Positions 38,254 through 48,816 of a DNA stretch of 64,000 nucleotides are shown in pieces. Every line of letters starts with the position of its first letter. Within the stretch, counting starts at the first letter, position 1. Location of the stretch: contig KV748191.1 of NCBI GenBank assembly GCA_001692895.1, positions 1,488,001-1,552,000 of the forward strand, given 5' to 3'. Position numbers and translations under genes: made by a program. The notes below the pieces were generated by a model. It did no database searches. It saw only the letters and a program-made list of their open reading frames with translations, and had not been told where the DNA came from. Source of the stretch: Cenococcum geophilum 1.58 (lineage: Eukaryota; Ascomycota; Dothideomycetes; Gloniales; Gloniaceae).

Positions 38254-39400
38254 TTAAGAAGAAGCGTTCCGCGATCGTAGCAGCTGCACCACCGCCCTGT
38301 GCCTGTTCTTCGCCGCATACGACAGCGGCGTCCGTCCGTACTCGTCCTTAGAGTTCACGTCAACTCCGTCCTGGGCGAGTAGCAGTTGTACCATCGCCTC
38401 GTGCCCATTCTCCGCCGCCCGCGACAGTGGCGTCTGCCCGAACTCTGAATCCTTGCAGTCTACGTCGACTCCGACCTGGGTTAGCAGTAGCTGCACCACT
38501 ACTTCGTGCCCTTTCGCCGCCGCCCACAACAGCGGTGTCCGTTCTTCGTATCCCTTTGAGTTCACATCGACTCCGTCCTTGGCGAGCAGCAGCTGCACCA
38601 CCGCCTCGTGCCCGCTCTCCGCCGCCAGCGACAGCGGCGTCCATCCATACTTGCTCTTAGAATTCACGTTAACTCCATCCTTGGCAAGTAGCAGCCGTAC
38701 CACCGCCTTGTGCCCATTCGCCGCCGCATACGACAGCGGCGTCCGTCCGTACTTCTTAGAGTTCACGTCGACTCCGTCCTTGGCGAGCAGCAGCTGCACC
38801 ACCGCCTCGTGCCCGCTCTCCGCCGCCAGCGACAGCGGCGTCCATCCATACTTGCTCTTAGAGTTCACGTTAACTCCATCCTTGGCAAGCAGCAGCCGTA
38901 CCACCGCCTTGTGCCCGTTCTTCGCCGCCAGTAACAGCGGCGTCTGTCCGAACTCGTTCTTAGAGTTCACGTCGACTCCATCCATGCCGAGCAGCAGCTG
39001 CACCACCGCCTCGTGCCCGTTCTTCGCCGCATATGACAGCGGCGTCTGTCCGTACTTGTCCTTAGAGTTCACTTCAACTCCGTCCTTGGCGAGCAGCAGC
39101 TTCACCACCGCCTTGTGCCCGTTCTTCGCCGCCAGCAACAGCGGCGTCTGTCCGAACTCGTTCTTAGAGTTTCGCGTCGACTCCATCCATGCCGAGCAGC
39201 AGCTGCACCACCGCCTCGTGCCCGTTCTTCGCCGCATATGACAGCGGCGTCTGTCCGTACTTGTCCTTAGAGTTCACGTTAACTCCGTCCTTGGCGAGCA
39301 GCAGCCGCACCACCGCCTTGTGCCCGTTCTCCGCCGCATACGACAGCGGCGTCTGTCCGTAGCTATCCCCAACATCTGCATCATGCCTACTATTAAGTAA
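38254..39400 (-). repeat. Ankyrin-coding tandem repeat, 102-base unit, about eleven copies
   Basis: Units code the 34-residue pattern DGVDVNSK.[25 protein letters not shown]. Higher-order duplication is visible: a two-unit block (204 bases) occurs at 38,984 and again at 39,188, and the [20 protein letters not shown] unit occurs twice. Variation concentrates at a few residues (G/R/W after YG, Y/L/S after PL, HEA/HKA). High identity and block copying are what is seen in fungal NLR repeat domains that are reshuffled by recombination. Confidence 0.85.
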
Positions 39401-42167
39401 GGTAGTCGTTATTCCCCCTAACCCGAAGTACGCTGCAAGATGTACTCCTGTTATTTGCCTTGGCACACCCCGAGTATAGTATCTAGAAGCTAACATTGCT
39501 TGGCTGGAGGCAGACACTTTAGCTTCACTCCCGAGAAATTCCAGAATCAACTGTTCCTCTTTTATCAAAGTAGCGCGAGCATGATGTCCCCAGTTTCGCG
39601 CTCCATAGTCATAAAGAGGGTTCAACCGTAATCGCGCCTTAAACTCCCTACCTGACAGACAGAAACCGGTTGCAAACGAGTTAAATGAGAGGTAGGTAAC
39701 GCAAGTGGTCGCGATATCACTCTGCGCATTAGGAAACCAAGAAGTCAAAGTCCGCTCTAAGTACTCCTGTGTTGTGTAGTGGACCAAGCGTATAATGCCG
39801 CTCTCTTCATTAATTGTGACCAAACCAGCGCACACAGAAACCATGTCTTCAATTTCCGGGAGATTATCTTCGTCAAGTTCAGATACACCAATTTCTACGG
39901 CAATGGCGTGTTGAAGTTCTAAGGTGGTTAGGGGTCTCTTAGCGCAGGTAATCCATGATAGAACCTGCTTCGCAAGCTCTCGAGAGTCGGCAATTTGGTC
40001 TTCAATTCTCTCCATGGCTTCTTTGTATGCGTAGTCATATGCTTCCGATCCCGTCGGGAGCTTTTTTAACGTAGTTTTGATAGCCTTGGATGATGTCTTT
40101 CCGATTAGTGAATCAAGATAAAGCTGTGCAAGGAGAAACCTAAGACGATATTAGCCGGCATAGTCTACTCTAATTGCATGAGAATGAATGTACATTCCGC
40201 CAACGGCTTTTATGATTTCAGTTTTAATTTCCTCTTGCAGGTCTACATTGCGTAAGACGAATGACGGTAAGCGTAATATATGGGCATGCAGATATCTCTG
40301 CACGTCTTCGTCAAGGGCACGGATCTCCAAAGATAAAGCCCCGTTAAACTGGTTCGCGATCTCGTCATTGAACCGAGAAGTGGCAAAGAGATTTGCCCCT
40401 GTCTTTGCCTGGAGATCAAATGTCTCTGATAAAAACTTTCTGCGATATTCATAAGAAATTTGATACTCGTCGAGAGCGTCAGTGAGGATAAATGTCCGAG
40501 AATATTCACGGATGACGGAGTCAAGTACTTTCGAGACTTCATCAAATGAGGGGCGAGTTCGTTTCTTCCTGTGGCGCTCGTAAAGGTTCTCCACGCTTTC
40601 AGGCACAGAAGATCGTCCCTGAACCAACTGCTTTAGTAGACTCGCAAGTAGATCGGCAGGCTTCTGCTCGTATTGCCGTCCGAAGTTGCAGTACAGGTAC
40701 GCGATGCCGACTGTGGCGTCATTTTCAAATCTCGTCCAGAGATACTCCACAATAATAGACGTGATTATTGTCTTGCCCGCTCCTGGCATCCCCGGACAGA
40801 AGAGAGTTAGCTGGCTTTGGTTCAGCCAAAGGTTGAATTCCTTTGAATCTAGCAGCCATTGTCCCGTTCCTTCCTGTCGTCTGCTTAAAATGTCGCTTTG
40901 CTGGGGAGCGTAGTCAATGGGCGTGAGCCACTCAAGGATGGTCTTATGCTCTTGATCATGTTCCCTCCGGAGAAGTTTGTCAACGCTGTCTTGGACGCCT
41001 GCCATAATTACACAGAATTAGTATTTGTTAATAGCACGATTCTCAGACTTCCTTAGACTAACCAGAGAGAATATCACTGATCCTCTTCTCAGCCTCAACC
41101 TTATTTGGGGGGATTCTACGTAGAAGATCTTTCGAATATGCAGCCGCCGCCATCGCTGCATACCCTTGCCACTCCTTGTTCTTATGGGTGTCCGAGTAGT
41201 CGCATATACCGCGAATGACTAAGCAGGGAAATTGGTTCATCAGCCCTGCCGCTTCCATTTCAAAACACCGAACATCCTTTTCCTTTGCAATTTTATCCCG
41301 GAGCAAAGCGTCCTTCATTAACTGGTTCGCCGAAGCAATTAGGCCGTAATGAATGGCCGGATTATCCTCGTCTTCGGCCCGTTCTGGTCGCGATATCAAG
41401 CTTAATGGATTATCACCACAGACTGCCGCGCAGCTTGCTTCGTCGTTTGGAGGATGGGTGACAGCGCTTTGATACAGCCTGTCGCTACTTGGGTCCGGTC
41501 GCTTGTATTTCTTCCGTAGTTTTGGTTTCTTCTCAAGGATGCTGTTGATGGCCTCTTCAAGCTGATGACCTTCACTCTCGTACTGGGCCTTGAGTCCATT
41601 CATCGCCGTCCGCAGGACCCTTGGTGGCTGGTTTAAGAACCCTGTCTCTCGGAAGTCCTGGCCTTGTATCGTTTTGCCAAAGTCATACTGGGACACACCA
41701 CCCTTCCCATCGCGAGGAGCACTAACCACGATATCGCCAAGACGGATGTCGTGCTTTCGACTCGGCGCACCACCGCCGACGCCGACCATCAAACCAATTC
41801 TGACATTGGGAAAGCTGTACAGCATGTCTCTTGCGACGCATGCTGCAGAGGATATGCCATACTCCCCGTCTGGCAAGAGAGCGATGACGACATTGTGTTT
41901 CCAAATTTTGCCTAATATATAATCGTTGTTATCATTAGGGGACACATCTTCCAGTCCTTCGTGCTTTTCGTCGAGAAATGCCTGCGCAGCAACATACTCC
42001 GTGCTTATGGCGCAGATCCAGCCCACGGTGTAGTCCTTATGGGCCAACTTCTTCCGCTTAGTAGCGTTGGCTGGTGCTCGAGTATCATCATAGCCTAGCT
42101 TCCTCCTCTTCTCTGGGCCCGATATGGCTTCTTGATTATTCTCAAGCTCAGATCCTCTCTTCGGCAT
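38254..42167 (-). CDS. NLR-type receptor: PNP domain - NACHT ATPase - ankyrin repeats, frameshifted in the repeats
   Basis: Three exons fit: 42,167-41,063, 40,998-40,194 and 40,139 onward, with introns of 64 and 54 bases (GT...AG, CTAAT-like branch sites). Splicing restores [13 protein letters not shown] and [15 protein letters not shown] exactly. Residues 48-350 are a nucleoside-phosphorylase fold: [12 protein letters not shown] near 127, [10 protein letters not shown] and GICDYSD near 298-320. NACHT follows: GMPGAGKT near 438, FILTDALDE near 537. From about 870 come 34-residue ankyrin repeats of very high mutual identity. One extra base near 39,172 ends the frame at 39,164 (961 residues, about two full repeats); nine further repeats stay open in the shifted frame to 38,254. 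So the gene is either recently broken, makes a short-repeat form, or the base is a sequencing error. Role by family: intracellular sensor in allorecognition or defence, the PNP part being the effector; some PNP-fold immune effectors are ATP nucleosidases. Confidence 0.85.
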
Positions 42168-43053
42168 CGCCTAATGGGTTTGATGGCTGTATGGGAGCAA
42201 GTCAAAAACGGGGTGTCCTCAGGAGGGTGAATTCAGACTCGGTTCGATGGCCTAATTTGCATAAACAAAGTCAAGTGCTCAGCATGTCTCAAGGAAAGGG
42301 AGAATCGGATACCTCTAAAGGAAACCCGTTGAAACGCAACCGAATATGAGAATGGAATGAGCTGCGCGACAGATTCAGCCTCACGGGCTGAGTCTGGCGG
42401 GTGGGGCTAACGTATGTTATGGGGTTTTGACCGACATCCTAGTTTTGACCGAAAGGAACATCAAAACTTTACCTAAGTTGTATCTACCCCGCCTAGGTAA
42501 GTCTTAGCACGACACACCGCCTTTTAAATATATGTACTTTAATTTTGGCAGAACAACAAAACCTTACTCAAATAGCAGGCGGTACGCTAGCTGGGTCAAA
42601 ACTTTAATAAGCTTCGTTAATTAAGGGAGGAATAGGAGGCCGCTGCTACCTAATAGCGAGCTCTTAAGGTTCGCGAGAAGATCCGCTTAAAAGAGTAGAA
42701 ATTAGTTTAATAGGGTCTAGCCGAACCAGGTAATAAAAGAACGTAGTTTAGTAGAGGAGCACGAGCTGTTTACAGGCTTTTGTTATTAAATTTAGGGGGT
42801 ACTTTTCTATTTCAAAACACCTTTAAAGATAACTACTCCCAACAAGATAACAACTTCACAATTAACCTAATTCACCACCGTCTTTTTAATTTCCAGCTTT
42901 AGCGTTCGGCGCCACAAGGAAACAGCCTTATCGATTAGAATGCGTCAAAGCGCTAAAGTTCCCTCCCGACGTAACCACCAATCTTCCCACCCTCAGCTTC
43001 CCCCAAAAACCCGGAAAATTTCTCCTCAATAATTGCTCTCCCATCCAATTGCC
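42168..43053. other. Intergenic region between two divergent genes
   Basis: No gene recognised. It serves as the shared upstream region of the minus-strand receptor and the plus-strand IFI6-like gene. The middle (about 42,430-42,870) is AT-shifted with many TAG/TAA triplets and looks like an old repeat remnant, but no terminal repeats or protein trace could be assigned. Confidence 0.4.
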
Positions 43054-44508
43054 ATGTCTTCACCAGGAGAAACCCCGGCTCCAGCCATATCCGGCAACTC
43101 AACTACCCAAACAGCTCCCACGCCCGACTTCTCAGCCTTACCTCAAACCGCCCTCCACCAGCTCTCGTCCCTGGCACAGAAATCCTCCGCCGGCTACAAC
43201 AAGCTCTCCGCCTCAGCGCAATCAAAGTTCCATGAAGCGCAGGACAAGATCCGCGCAGTAGAGTACAGCAAGCTCCCCGCAGAAGCCCAAGCCAAGCTCC
43301 ATTCGGCACAAGATCGCATCCGCGCAGTCGACCTCAAGAGCCTCCCCGCCTCAGCGCAATCCAAATTCCAAGAAGCGCAAGAGAAGATCCGCGCAGTGGA
43401 GTACAGCAAGCTCCCCGCAGAAGCCCAAGCCAAGCTCCATTCGGCACAAGATCGCATCCGCGCAGTCGACCTCAAGAGCCTCCCCGCCTCAGCGCAATCC
43501 AAATTCCAAGAAGCGCAAGAGAAGATCCGCGCAGTGGAGTACAGCAAGCTCCCCGCCGAGGCGCAGGCCAAGTTCCATGAGGCACAGGACCGCATCCTGG
43601 CAGTCGACTACAAGAGCCTCCCTGCGGACGTGGTGGACTGGATCAAGGCGCACCCGTACCAGACGGCGTTCCATATTGTTGGCGGGGTGGTGTTTTTCGC
43701 GCCGGGGTTGGTGGCTGGGCCGGTGCTGGGGCTGCTGGGGTGGACGAGTGTTGGGCCGCGTGCTGGTGGGCGATTCTCTCTTATATGTCTGAGGCGTTCG
43801 TGCATCTCTGGTCATGTGTATATGCTTCGTTTCGTTCCGTCTCATCTCGTCTTGCTTCGCCTCGCCCTATCTTTTCTCAATTCCGTTCTGCGCGCAGCAC
43901 CACCGCCCCTGTTCCTCCCCCCAATCCCCCATCCCCATCCCAAAACCCACCCATACCCCTAGTGGCACTACTCCTCGTCATCCGTACCTGCGGCCTAGCC
44001 ACTTCCCCCTCACGTTGCTTGCCTAATACATTATATCCCGCTTACCTTGCGGACTCTCCAACTAATTTCCGCAGCCTCCTTCGCATCCTTCATCCAAGCA
44101 ACCTTCGGCACGGGCGCAGCCGGCGGCGTTTTTGCAACGCTGCAGAGCGCCGCCATGGGCGGGTACGGCGTCACGGCTGTGGCGACGGGCGTGAGGGTCG
44201 GGACGGTGGCGTCGTGGCTTTTGGGGAGGAAGCGGAAGGAGGGTGAGAGGGCGGGGGATGGGGAGGCGGGGGATGAGAGGGCGGAAGATGGGGATGAGGG
44301 GGGTGAGAAGGCGGAGGGTGAGAAGGTAGAGCAGGTGAAGGTAGAGGGTGGGAAGGTGGAGGGTGAGAGGGTGGAGAATGAGGAAATGAAAAATAAGGCG
44401 ATTGAGGGTACGAAGATGGAGAATAAGAAAGTGGAAGACAAGAAAGTAGGGGATGAGAATGTGGACGATAAGGATGAGAGCGAGCCGCTGGAGGAGAGCA
44501 AGTTATGA
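43054..44508 (+). CDS. IFI6/ISG12-like small membrane protein with amphipathic repeats and C-terminal SKL
   Basis: Two exons, 43,054-43,765 and 44,075-44,508, intron 309 bases (donor GTGGGC, acceptor TTTCCGCAG with ACTAAT branch). Product 381 residues. The ATG at 43,054 has a good context (GCCATGT); an upstream in-frame TTG is not needed. Residues about 40-200: 23-residue amphipathic units alternating EYSKLPAEAQAKLHSAQDRIRAV type and DLKSLPASAQSKFQEAQEKIRAV type. Residues about 202-290: two hydrophobic stretches, FHIVGGVVFFAPGLVAGPVLG and, across the splice, GPRAASFASFIQATFGTGAAGG then FATLQSAAMGGYG, the Ifi-6-16 family signature. Residues 291-381: charged KVE/KME/GE repeats ending ESKL, a perfect type 1 peroxisomal signal. 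Animal relatives are interferon-induced, mitochondrial or ER proteins linked to cell death; the fungal role is not known to me. Intron size is long, so splice choice is less certain than the domain call. Confidence 0.75.
43261..43536 (+). repeat. Two identical 138-base direct repeats inside the IFI6-like gene
   Basis: 43,261-43,398 and 43,399-43,536 are identical base for base and keep the frame; each codes 46 residues, that is one pair of 23-residue amphipathic units. Flanking units are diverged versions. Complete identity points to a recent in-frame duplication or gene conversion. Confidence 0.9.
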
Positions 44509-44905
44509 ATGATTTGCACGAGAGCTGGGGGCGGGGAGATTGATGTGATTTGTTTCGAAGTGGTGCGACTGCATGGATAGGGGTTTAGGTATTAATGGTG
44601 GTCATTGAACTGGAGATGGGTTCGCTGCTCCTAGTAGTGCACGGAATATTGGCATACAGGTGCTAGCATCAAGGGAAAAGGCGCTAATAGACCTCAAGTC
44701 TGTTTTGGAATATAAACTCTTATTCAAGACAAGAACTAAAACCCCCTGCACAGCCTTCTTTTATTCGAGGTAGTCACATTACTATAAAGGGATCCTTTAG
44801 AGAACTATCGGTTCTCTTGAAACCACTATTAAATCCAGGGGGCCTAAATCAACTAATGAAAATTGCTCCAGCTATTGACCCAAGACGCAAAACCGTCGTT
44901 CCGAC
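44509..44905. other. Short intergenic stretch, convergent gene ends
   Basis: About 400 bases between the stop of the IFI6-like gene and the end of the calpain remnant on the other strand. Nothing coding or repeated was seen. It presumably holds the 3' ends of both transcription units. Confidence 0.4.
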
Positions 44906-46620
44906 CTACATGGTCGCTCCAGCAGGCGTAGCCCTATTAACATCTAACGCTGCCGCTTCCTCATCATCCTTAGGTTTTATTAGCTTAATCGTAACATCCG
45001 CATCCTTCGCGTATACGTGAAGACCAATAACATAAACAGCATTCCAAGGATTAATATTTTCCTTGGTTAGAGGAGGGTTAGTAGCAGGATAAGGCGCAGC
45101 GTCGGCTTCCTTAAGAGAAGGCCCGCCATCTAGGTCCGTGCCGACCTTAAATGGGGACGGATAGCTCGCAGCGGCGCTGGGTTTAGAAGCAGCCAGCGTA
45201 ATCCCCCTCTTGTGTTTTCCGGTTTTGGTCTTGGCCGTACCCTCTTCTTCTTCCTCTTCCTCCTTGCTTTCTTCATTGTCATCCTCTTCTTCTTCCTTGC
45301 TTTCTTCACTGTCATCCTCTTCTTCGCTTTTTCTACTCAGTTCCCTTCCTCCTCTTCTTCCTCTGACGACTCCTCTTCCTTTTTTTACCTCTTTAGACAC
45401 CTTTTTCTCGTCTTCTTTCTTCTCAGCCTTCTTCTTCCCCTTATGCTTCCCCTTCTTCACCTTCTTCCCCTCCTCCTTCGCCCTCTTCTCCTCCTGTCGA
45501 CCAAGATCGTATTCGCTTACCCTGTTTCAGTTGCCTACTACCCCCCACCTACCTCATGTATATATAGTCTCTTTTCTTTCATAGATCAATCGACAGAGTT
45601 CTCTTCTTGACTGGTCCGTCCGACACCTCATTAGTTAACCCCACCACCACCTTCGCATTCGCGATATTGTGGTTCATTCTAATCTACCTTAGCTTCTGCA
45701 GATTCCTTTCTGTTCACTCCTTAACCATATCCCGGACCTGCGGCTTAGCGGGATTCTTGGCCGCCGCAATCTTTGGCAGCACCCCGTAGCAGCCCGGCTT
45801 GAGATCGACCTCGGCGCTGATGAAGCGGTTGCCGAACCAGGCGCCGCACGCCCGCACGATGTGGTCGCCGGCTTTGGCCCCCGCTTCTTGGAGCAGGAAG
45901 TACACGTCGAAAGTATACTGGCCCTCGAAGCCTTTGAAGTAGCGTTCGTCGATCTGCGGGGCGGCATTAGCAATTCGAATACTCCCGGGGTTGGTTGGGT
46001 GGGTAGGGGTTAAGGGGAGGAGGGGAAGGGACGAATCTGCGAAACACGAACATGGTCGGGCCGACCTTCTTGATCTCGCCTGGAACTTGGTGTTCAGGTA
46101 GCCGGTGACCCAGGACACGTTGACGCCGGTCCACTGCTGCACGACGGTCCACTCGTGGTCGAAGAGGCGCGTGCGGTCCAGGATGTCGAACTTGCTGCGC
46201 AGGCCGTCGTACAACATCCAGAACTCGCCGTCGTCGCCGAACCGGTGGTTGAGTTTTTTCATCCAGATGGCGTCCATTTCTTCGAGCCGTCGCTCTTGGG
46301 CTCGTTCCATTCGCCGATGCCGGTCCCGGCTCGCCTACCCCTGGGGTTTCTGGAGTGGTGTTGTGTGAGCTAAGATGTGCTGGAAATTTGGGATCGGGTT
46401 GTCGTGGGATGCTGGGATGCTGGGATGCTTACCTGATCAGCACCAATCTAACCTTGTTGCCCTGTTCATCCTCCTCTTCCACGGCTCTGAGAATGGAGTA
46501 TGCGTGATTGAGGACGAGATCTTTTCTAGCTTCAGAATCGGGTCCAAGCGACGGCGAAGACGCTATAGCCGAGTGTTAGCCTGTGAGGAGGCTTGTTTGC
46601 GAGAAGGGGGGTGGAGACAC
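44906..46620 (-). pseudogene. Calpain-like cysteine protease (family C2), N-terminally truncated pseudogene
   Basis: Minus-strand pieces line up as the second half of a fungal calpain. LVLNHAYSIL near 46,520-46,490 holds the catalytic-His motif, then EGNKVRLVLIR, an 83-base intron (46,432-46,350), RNP where calpains have catalytic-Asn RNPWG, GEWNEPKSDGSKKW, DDGEFWMLYDGLRSKFD, WVTGYLNTKF, GPTMF, a second intron (GTGTTTCG...CCCCGCAG), and domain III (DERYFKGFEGQYTFDVYFLLQ ... ISAEVDLKPGCYGVLPKI). An acidic/basic low-complexity linker (EEEDDSEESKEEEEDD) and a NPWNAVYVIGLHVYAKD end follow. Two one-base frameshifts (near 46,275 and 46,085) and TGA and TAG codons after DMVKE break it; the nonsense codons are of C-to-T/G-to-A type. 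The Cys-bearing N-terminal part was not found. The 44,906-45,520 part could still be expressed alone, but it has no ATG. Confidence 0.7.
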
Positions 46621-47597
46621 GATATTCTGTAAAGATTTTAATGACGTAGAATCGATCCGCACCAAGACGGGTGGGTTTGGTTGCCGCTGTTGCCGCTGCT
46701 GCGGCTCGGGCATGCTCGTGGAGTATGGTGACTTTTCCGCTTCTCCAACAGGTGACCGCCGTCGCTGGTCTCTAGGCAAACTCACATGCTGTAAACTCTC
46801 TTCTAGCCGCGATTCGGGGTCGAGAGTATTTATATGGGTTTCAAAACTCCCCAACTCGCGTAGGTGGAACTTTCGCTGAAGCGTCAGAGAATCGCCATGT
46901 TTTCCTTGTACAGGCTACAGTGATAGACAGTGCAGGTGCGGTAGAGGATATAAGTTTTCTAAGACGGTGGGTGCTAGCAGCACGGAGAGTGCTGTCTGGA
47001 AACTCGCTGTGCGGTCCTTAGCTAGACGTTCCGCCACGTTCGCTGACTCGGCCGGCAGCAAGACTTTAATATAAGGGACCTGCTAGTGGTGGCCAGCCTG
47101 CCCTTTAATACCCTCTACTGGTACGCGCTGTTGCTGATGCCCTTCTTTTACCTCCTTTACTTCAATTGTCCGCACATTGTCTGGCGGTTGTCGTAGGTGG
47201 TCATGGTTTATGTCTAGCCTTTGAGCTTTGCTATCGGAGGCCTAGAGAGTCGTATGAATTTAATAGCCGTCTGGTCCGGTATTAACTCTAATCGCTATGT
47301 TCGGAAGAGCACCCTTTCAGTCGTAGTCGTAGTTAGGTTAAGAAGAACCTGTGCTAGATATTTAAACCCCTTGTAGGCTTCGAATGTGTGCGCATGGTCT
47401 TGGGTGGCGAGGCGCCAAGCTGAGGCGCAAGGTACTAACTACTTCTTTAAGAACCTATCCGGCAATAGGGCGAGCTGTTGCGAAACCAACCGTAAGAGAT
47501 GAACCGCGTGGGTGTTCGCTTGTAACGGATCTAGGCCTTAGACCTGGCCCGAGCGTAGCCCTAGGGTCTGAGAGATGTCCACTGACGTCATACCTGC
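46621..47597. other. Intergenic region, no gene recognised
   Basis: Where the N-terminal half of the calpain-like gene should lie, the minus strand shows only a Q/P-rich open stretch down to about 46,850 and then nothing coding. The plus strand carries the upstream region of the fructosamine kinase gene. No repeats or structural RNAs were seen. Confidence 0.4.
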
Positions 47598-48816
47598 ATG
47601 GCTAGAATGGCACCATTTCCTACCTCACCAGACCTCAGTCGACAAACATTTCGATCCGCCATGAAGCTTGATCCCGCAGTTAGAGAATTACTCTCGCTGG
47701 ATCCTCTTAATACCAATGTTTCATCACACGGAGGTGGAGGGTGTTCCTCTGCGTCAACATCGAAAATAACGTCCAAACTGAATGATGGCGCAGAGAAGTA
47801 CTTTTTCATGAAGACAGGCAGAGGCAAAGATGCCGAGATTATGTTCGAAGGTTTTTCGTGCCCATTTGCTTGCCAACGGCCGAATATGACACTGATCCAA
47901 AAACAGGTGAACATTCGTCGCTCAATGCTCTGCACGTTGCTGTACCTTCACTTTGCCCGCAATCGTTTGGCTGGGGCCAGTTTGCATCTAACCCTTCAAC
48001 CTCCTTCCTAGTAACAGATTTTCTCAATTTATCATCCCGCTATGCGCCGAAATCCTCTGCTCCTTCGCTGGCCGCCAAACTCGCCAAGCTACACACCACA
48101 CCGGCTCCCATCCCAGACGGCTACGATGCCCCACAGTTTGGCTTTCCTGTCACAACGTGCTGTGGTGATACACCACAAGATAACACATACAAGTCCTCGT
48201 GGGCCGACTTCTATGCAAACAACAGGCTAAGGTTTATCCTCCGCCGCGCCGAATCTTCTAATGGCACCGATCGCGAACTGCACAACCTTGTTGAGACCAC
48301 TGCCTCAAAGGTTGTCCCACGTTTGATTGGCGATGAACACCTTAACAATGGAAATGGTGCGCTACCCGTGGTCGTACATGGAGACTTGTGGAGTGGAAAT
48401 GCGGGCTGCGGTACCATTGGCACGGAAAGTGGAGAGGCGGAAGACGTCATCTACGACCCGAGCGCGTGTTATGCGCATAGTGAATTTGAACTAGGTATCA
48501 TGAAAATGTTTGGAGGTTTTGGAGGGAATTTTCTGAAAGAATATCACCAGCTTTGTCCGAAGGCGGAGCCAGTAGAGGAGTATGAGGATCGGGTAAAGCT
48601 GTATGAATTGTGAGCGCTACCAACTACTCCACTTCCACCAAGTGCCCGAAATCCTCACGTATTTAGACCAAACCAATTTTTCGAAGTTGACTAAGCTGAT
48701 CGCGGCTCCGTAGATACCACCATCTCAACCACTTTGCTCTTTTTGGCGGAGGATATAGGTCCGGCGCTATCAGCATCATGAATGGCTTGATCAAGAAGTA
48801 TGGAAATGATAAGTAA
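47598..48816 (+). CDS. Fructosamine-3-kinase / ketosamine-3-kinase family protein
   Basis: Three exons: 47,598-47,850, 47,907-48,609, 48,714-48,816; introns of 56 and 104 bases. Splicing joins AEIMFEG to EHSSLNALH and VKLYEL to YHHLNHFALFGGGYRSG, and the total is in frame (352 residues; 331 if the later ATG at 47,661 is used, which fits the family start better: MKLDPAVRELLSLDP). Features of the aminoglycoside-phosphotransferase fold: SSHGGGGCSSAS nucleotide loop near the start, FMKTG with the ATP-binding Lys region, VVHGDLWSGNAG (catalytic Asp loop) at about 48,368-48,403, then VIYDPSACYAHSEFELGIMKMFGGF with the metal-binding Asp. Family role: phosphorylates sugar-amine adducts on proteins so they break down, a deglycation repair step, probably cytosolic. 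It looks intact. Neighbours do not suggest a pathway. Confidence 0.85.

Noticed and set aside
38453-39241. Long plus-strand open stretch rich in S/T/P opposite the ankyrin repeats
   Set aside because: It is the complement of a 102-base repeat in a fixed frame; repeats of a codon-biased gene keep the antisense frame open. No motif and no independent start context.
38254-39400. CRISPR-like look of regularly spaced DNA repeats
   Set aside because: The units are contiguous 102-base ankyrin codons with no spacers, in a eukaryotic gene.
40151-41005. A separate small NACHT-only gene starting at the ATG at 41,005
   Set aside because: That ATG lies inside the first intron; splicing joins the NACHT exon in frame to the PNP exon and to the ankyrin exon, giving one receptor gene.
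43194-43595. Minus-strand open stretch opposite the IFI6-like gene repeats
   Set aside because: Antisense of the 138-base coding repeat; no family features.
44031-44519. Minus-strand S/P/F-rich open stretch
   Set aside because: Complement of the low-complexity charged tail of the IFI6-like gene.
45210-45610. Two plus-strand open stretches rich in S, F and L that resemble membrane proteins
   Set aside because: Complement of the GAG/GAA-rich acidic linker of the calpain remnant; hydrophobic runs are a by-product of antisense reading.
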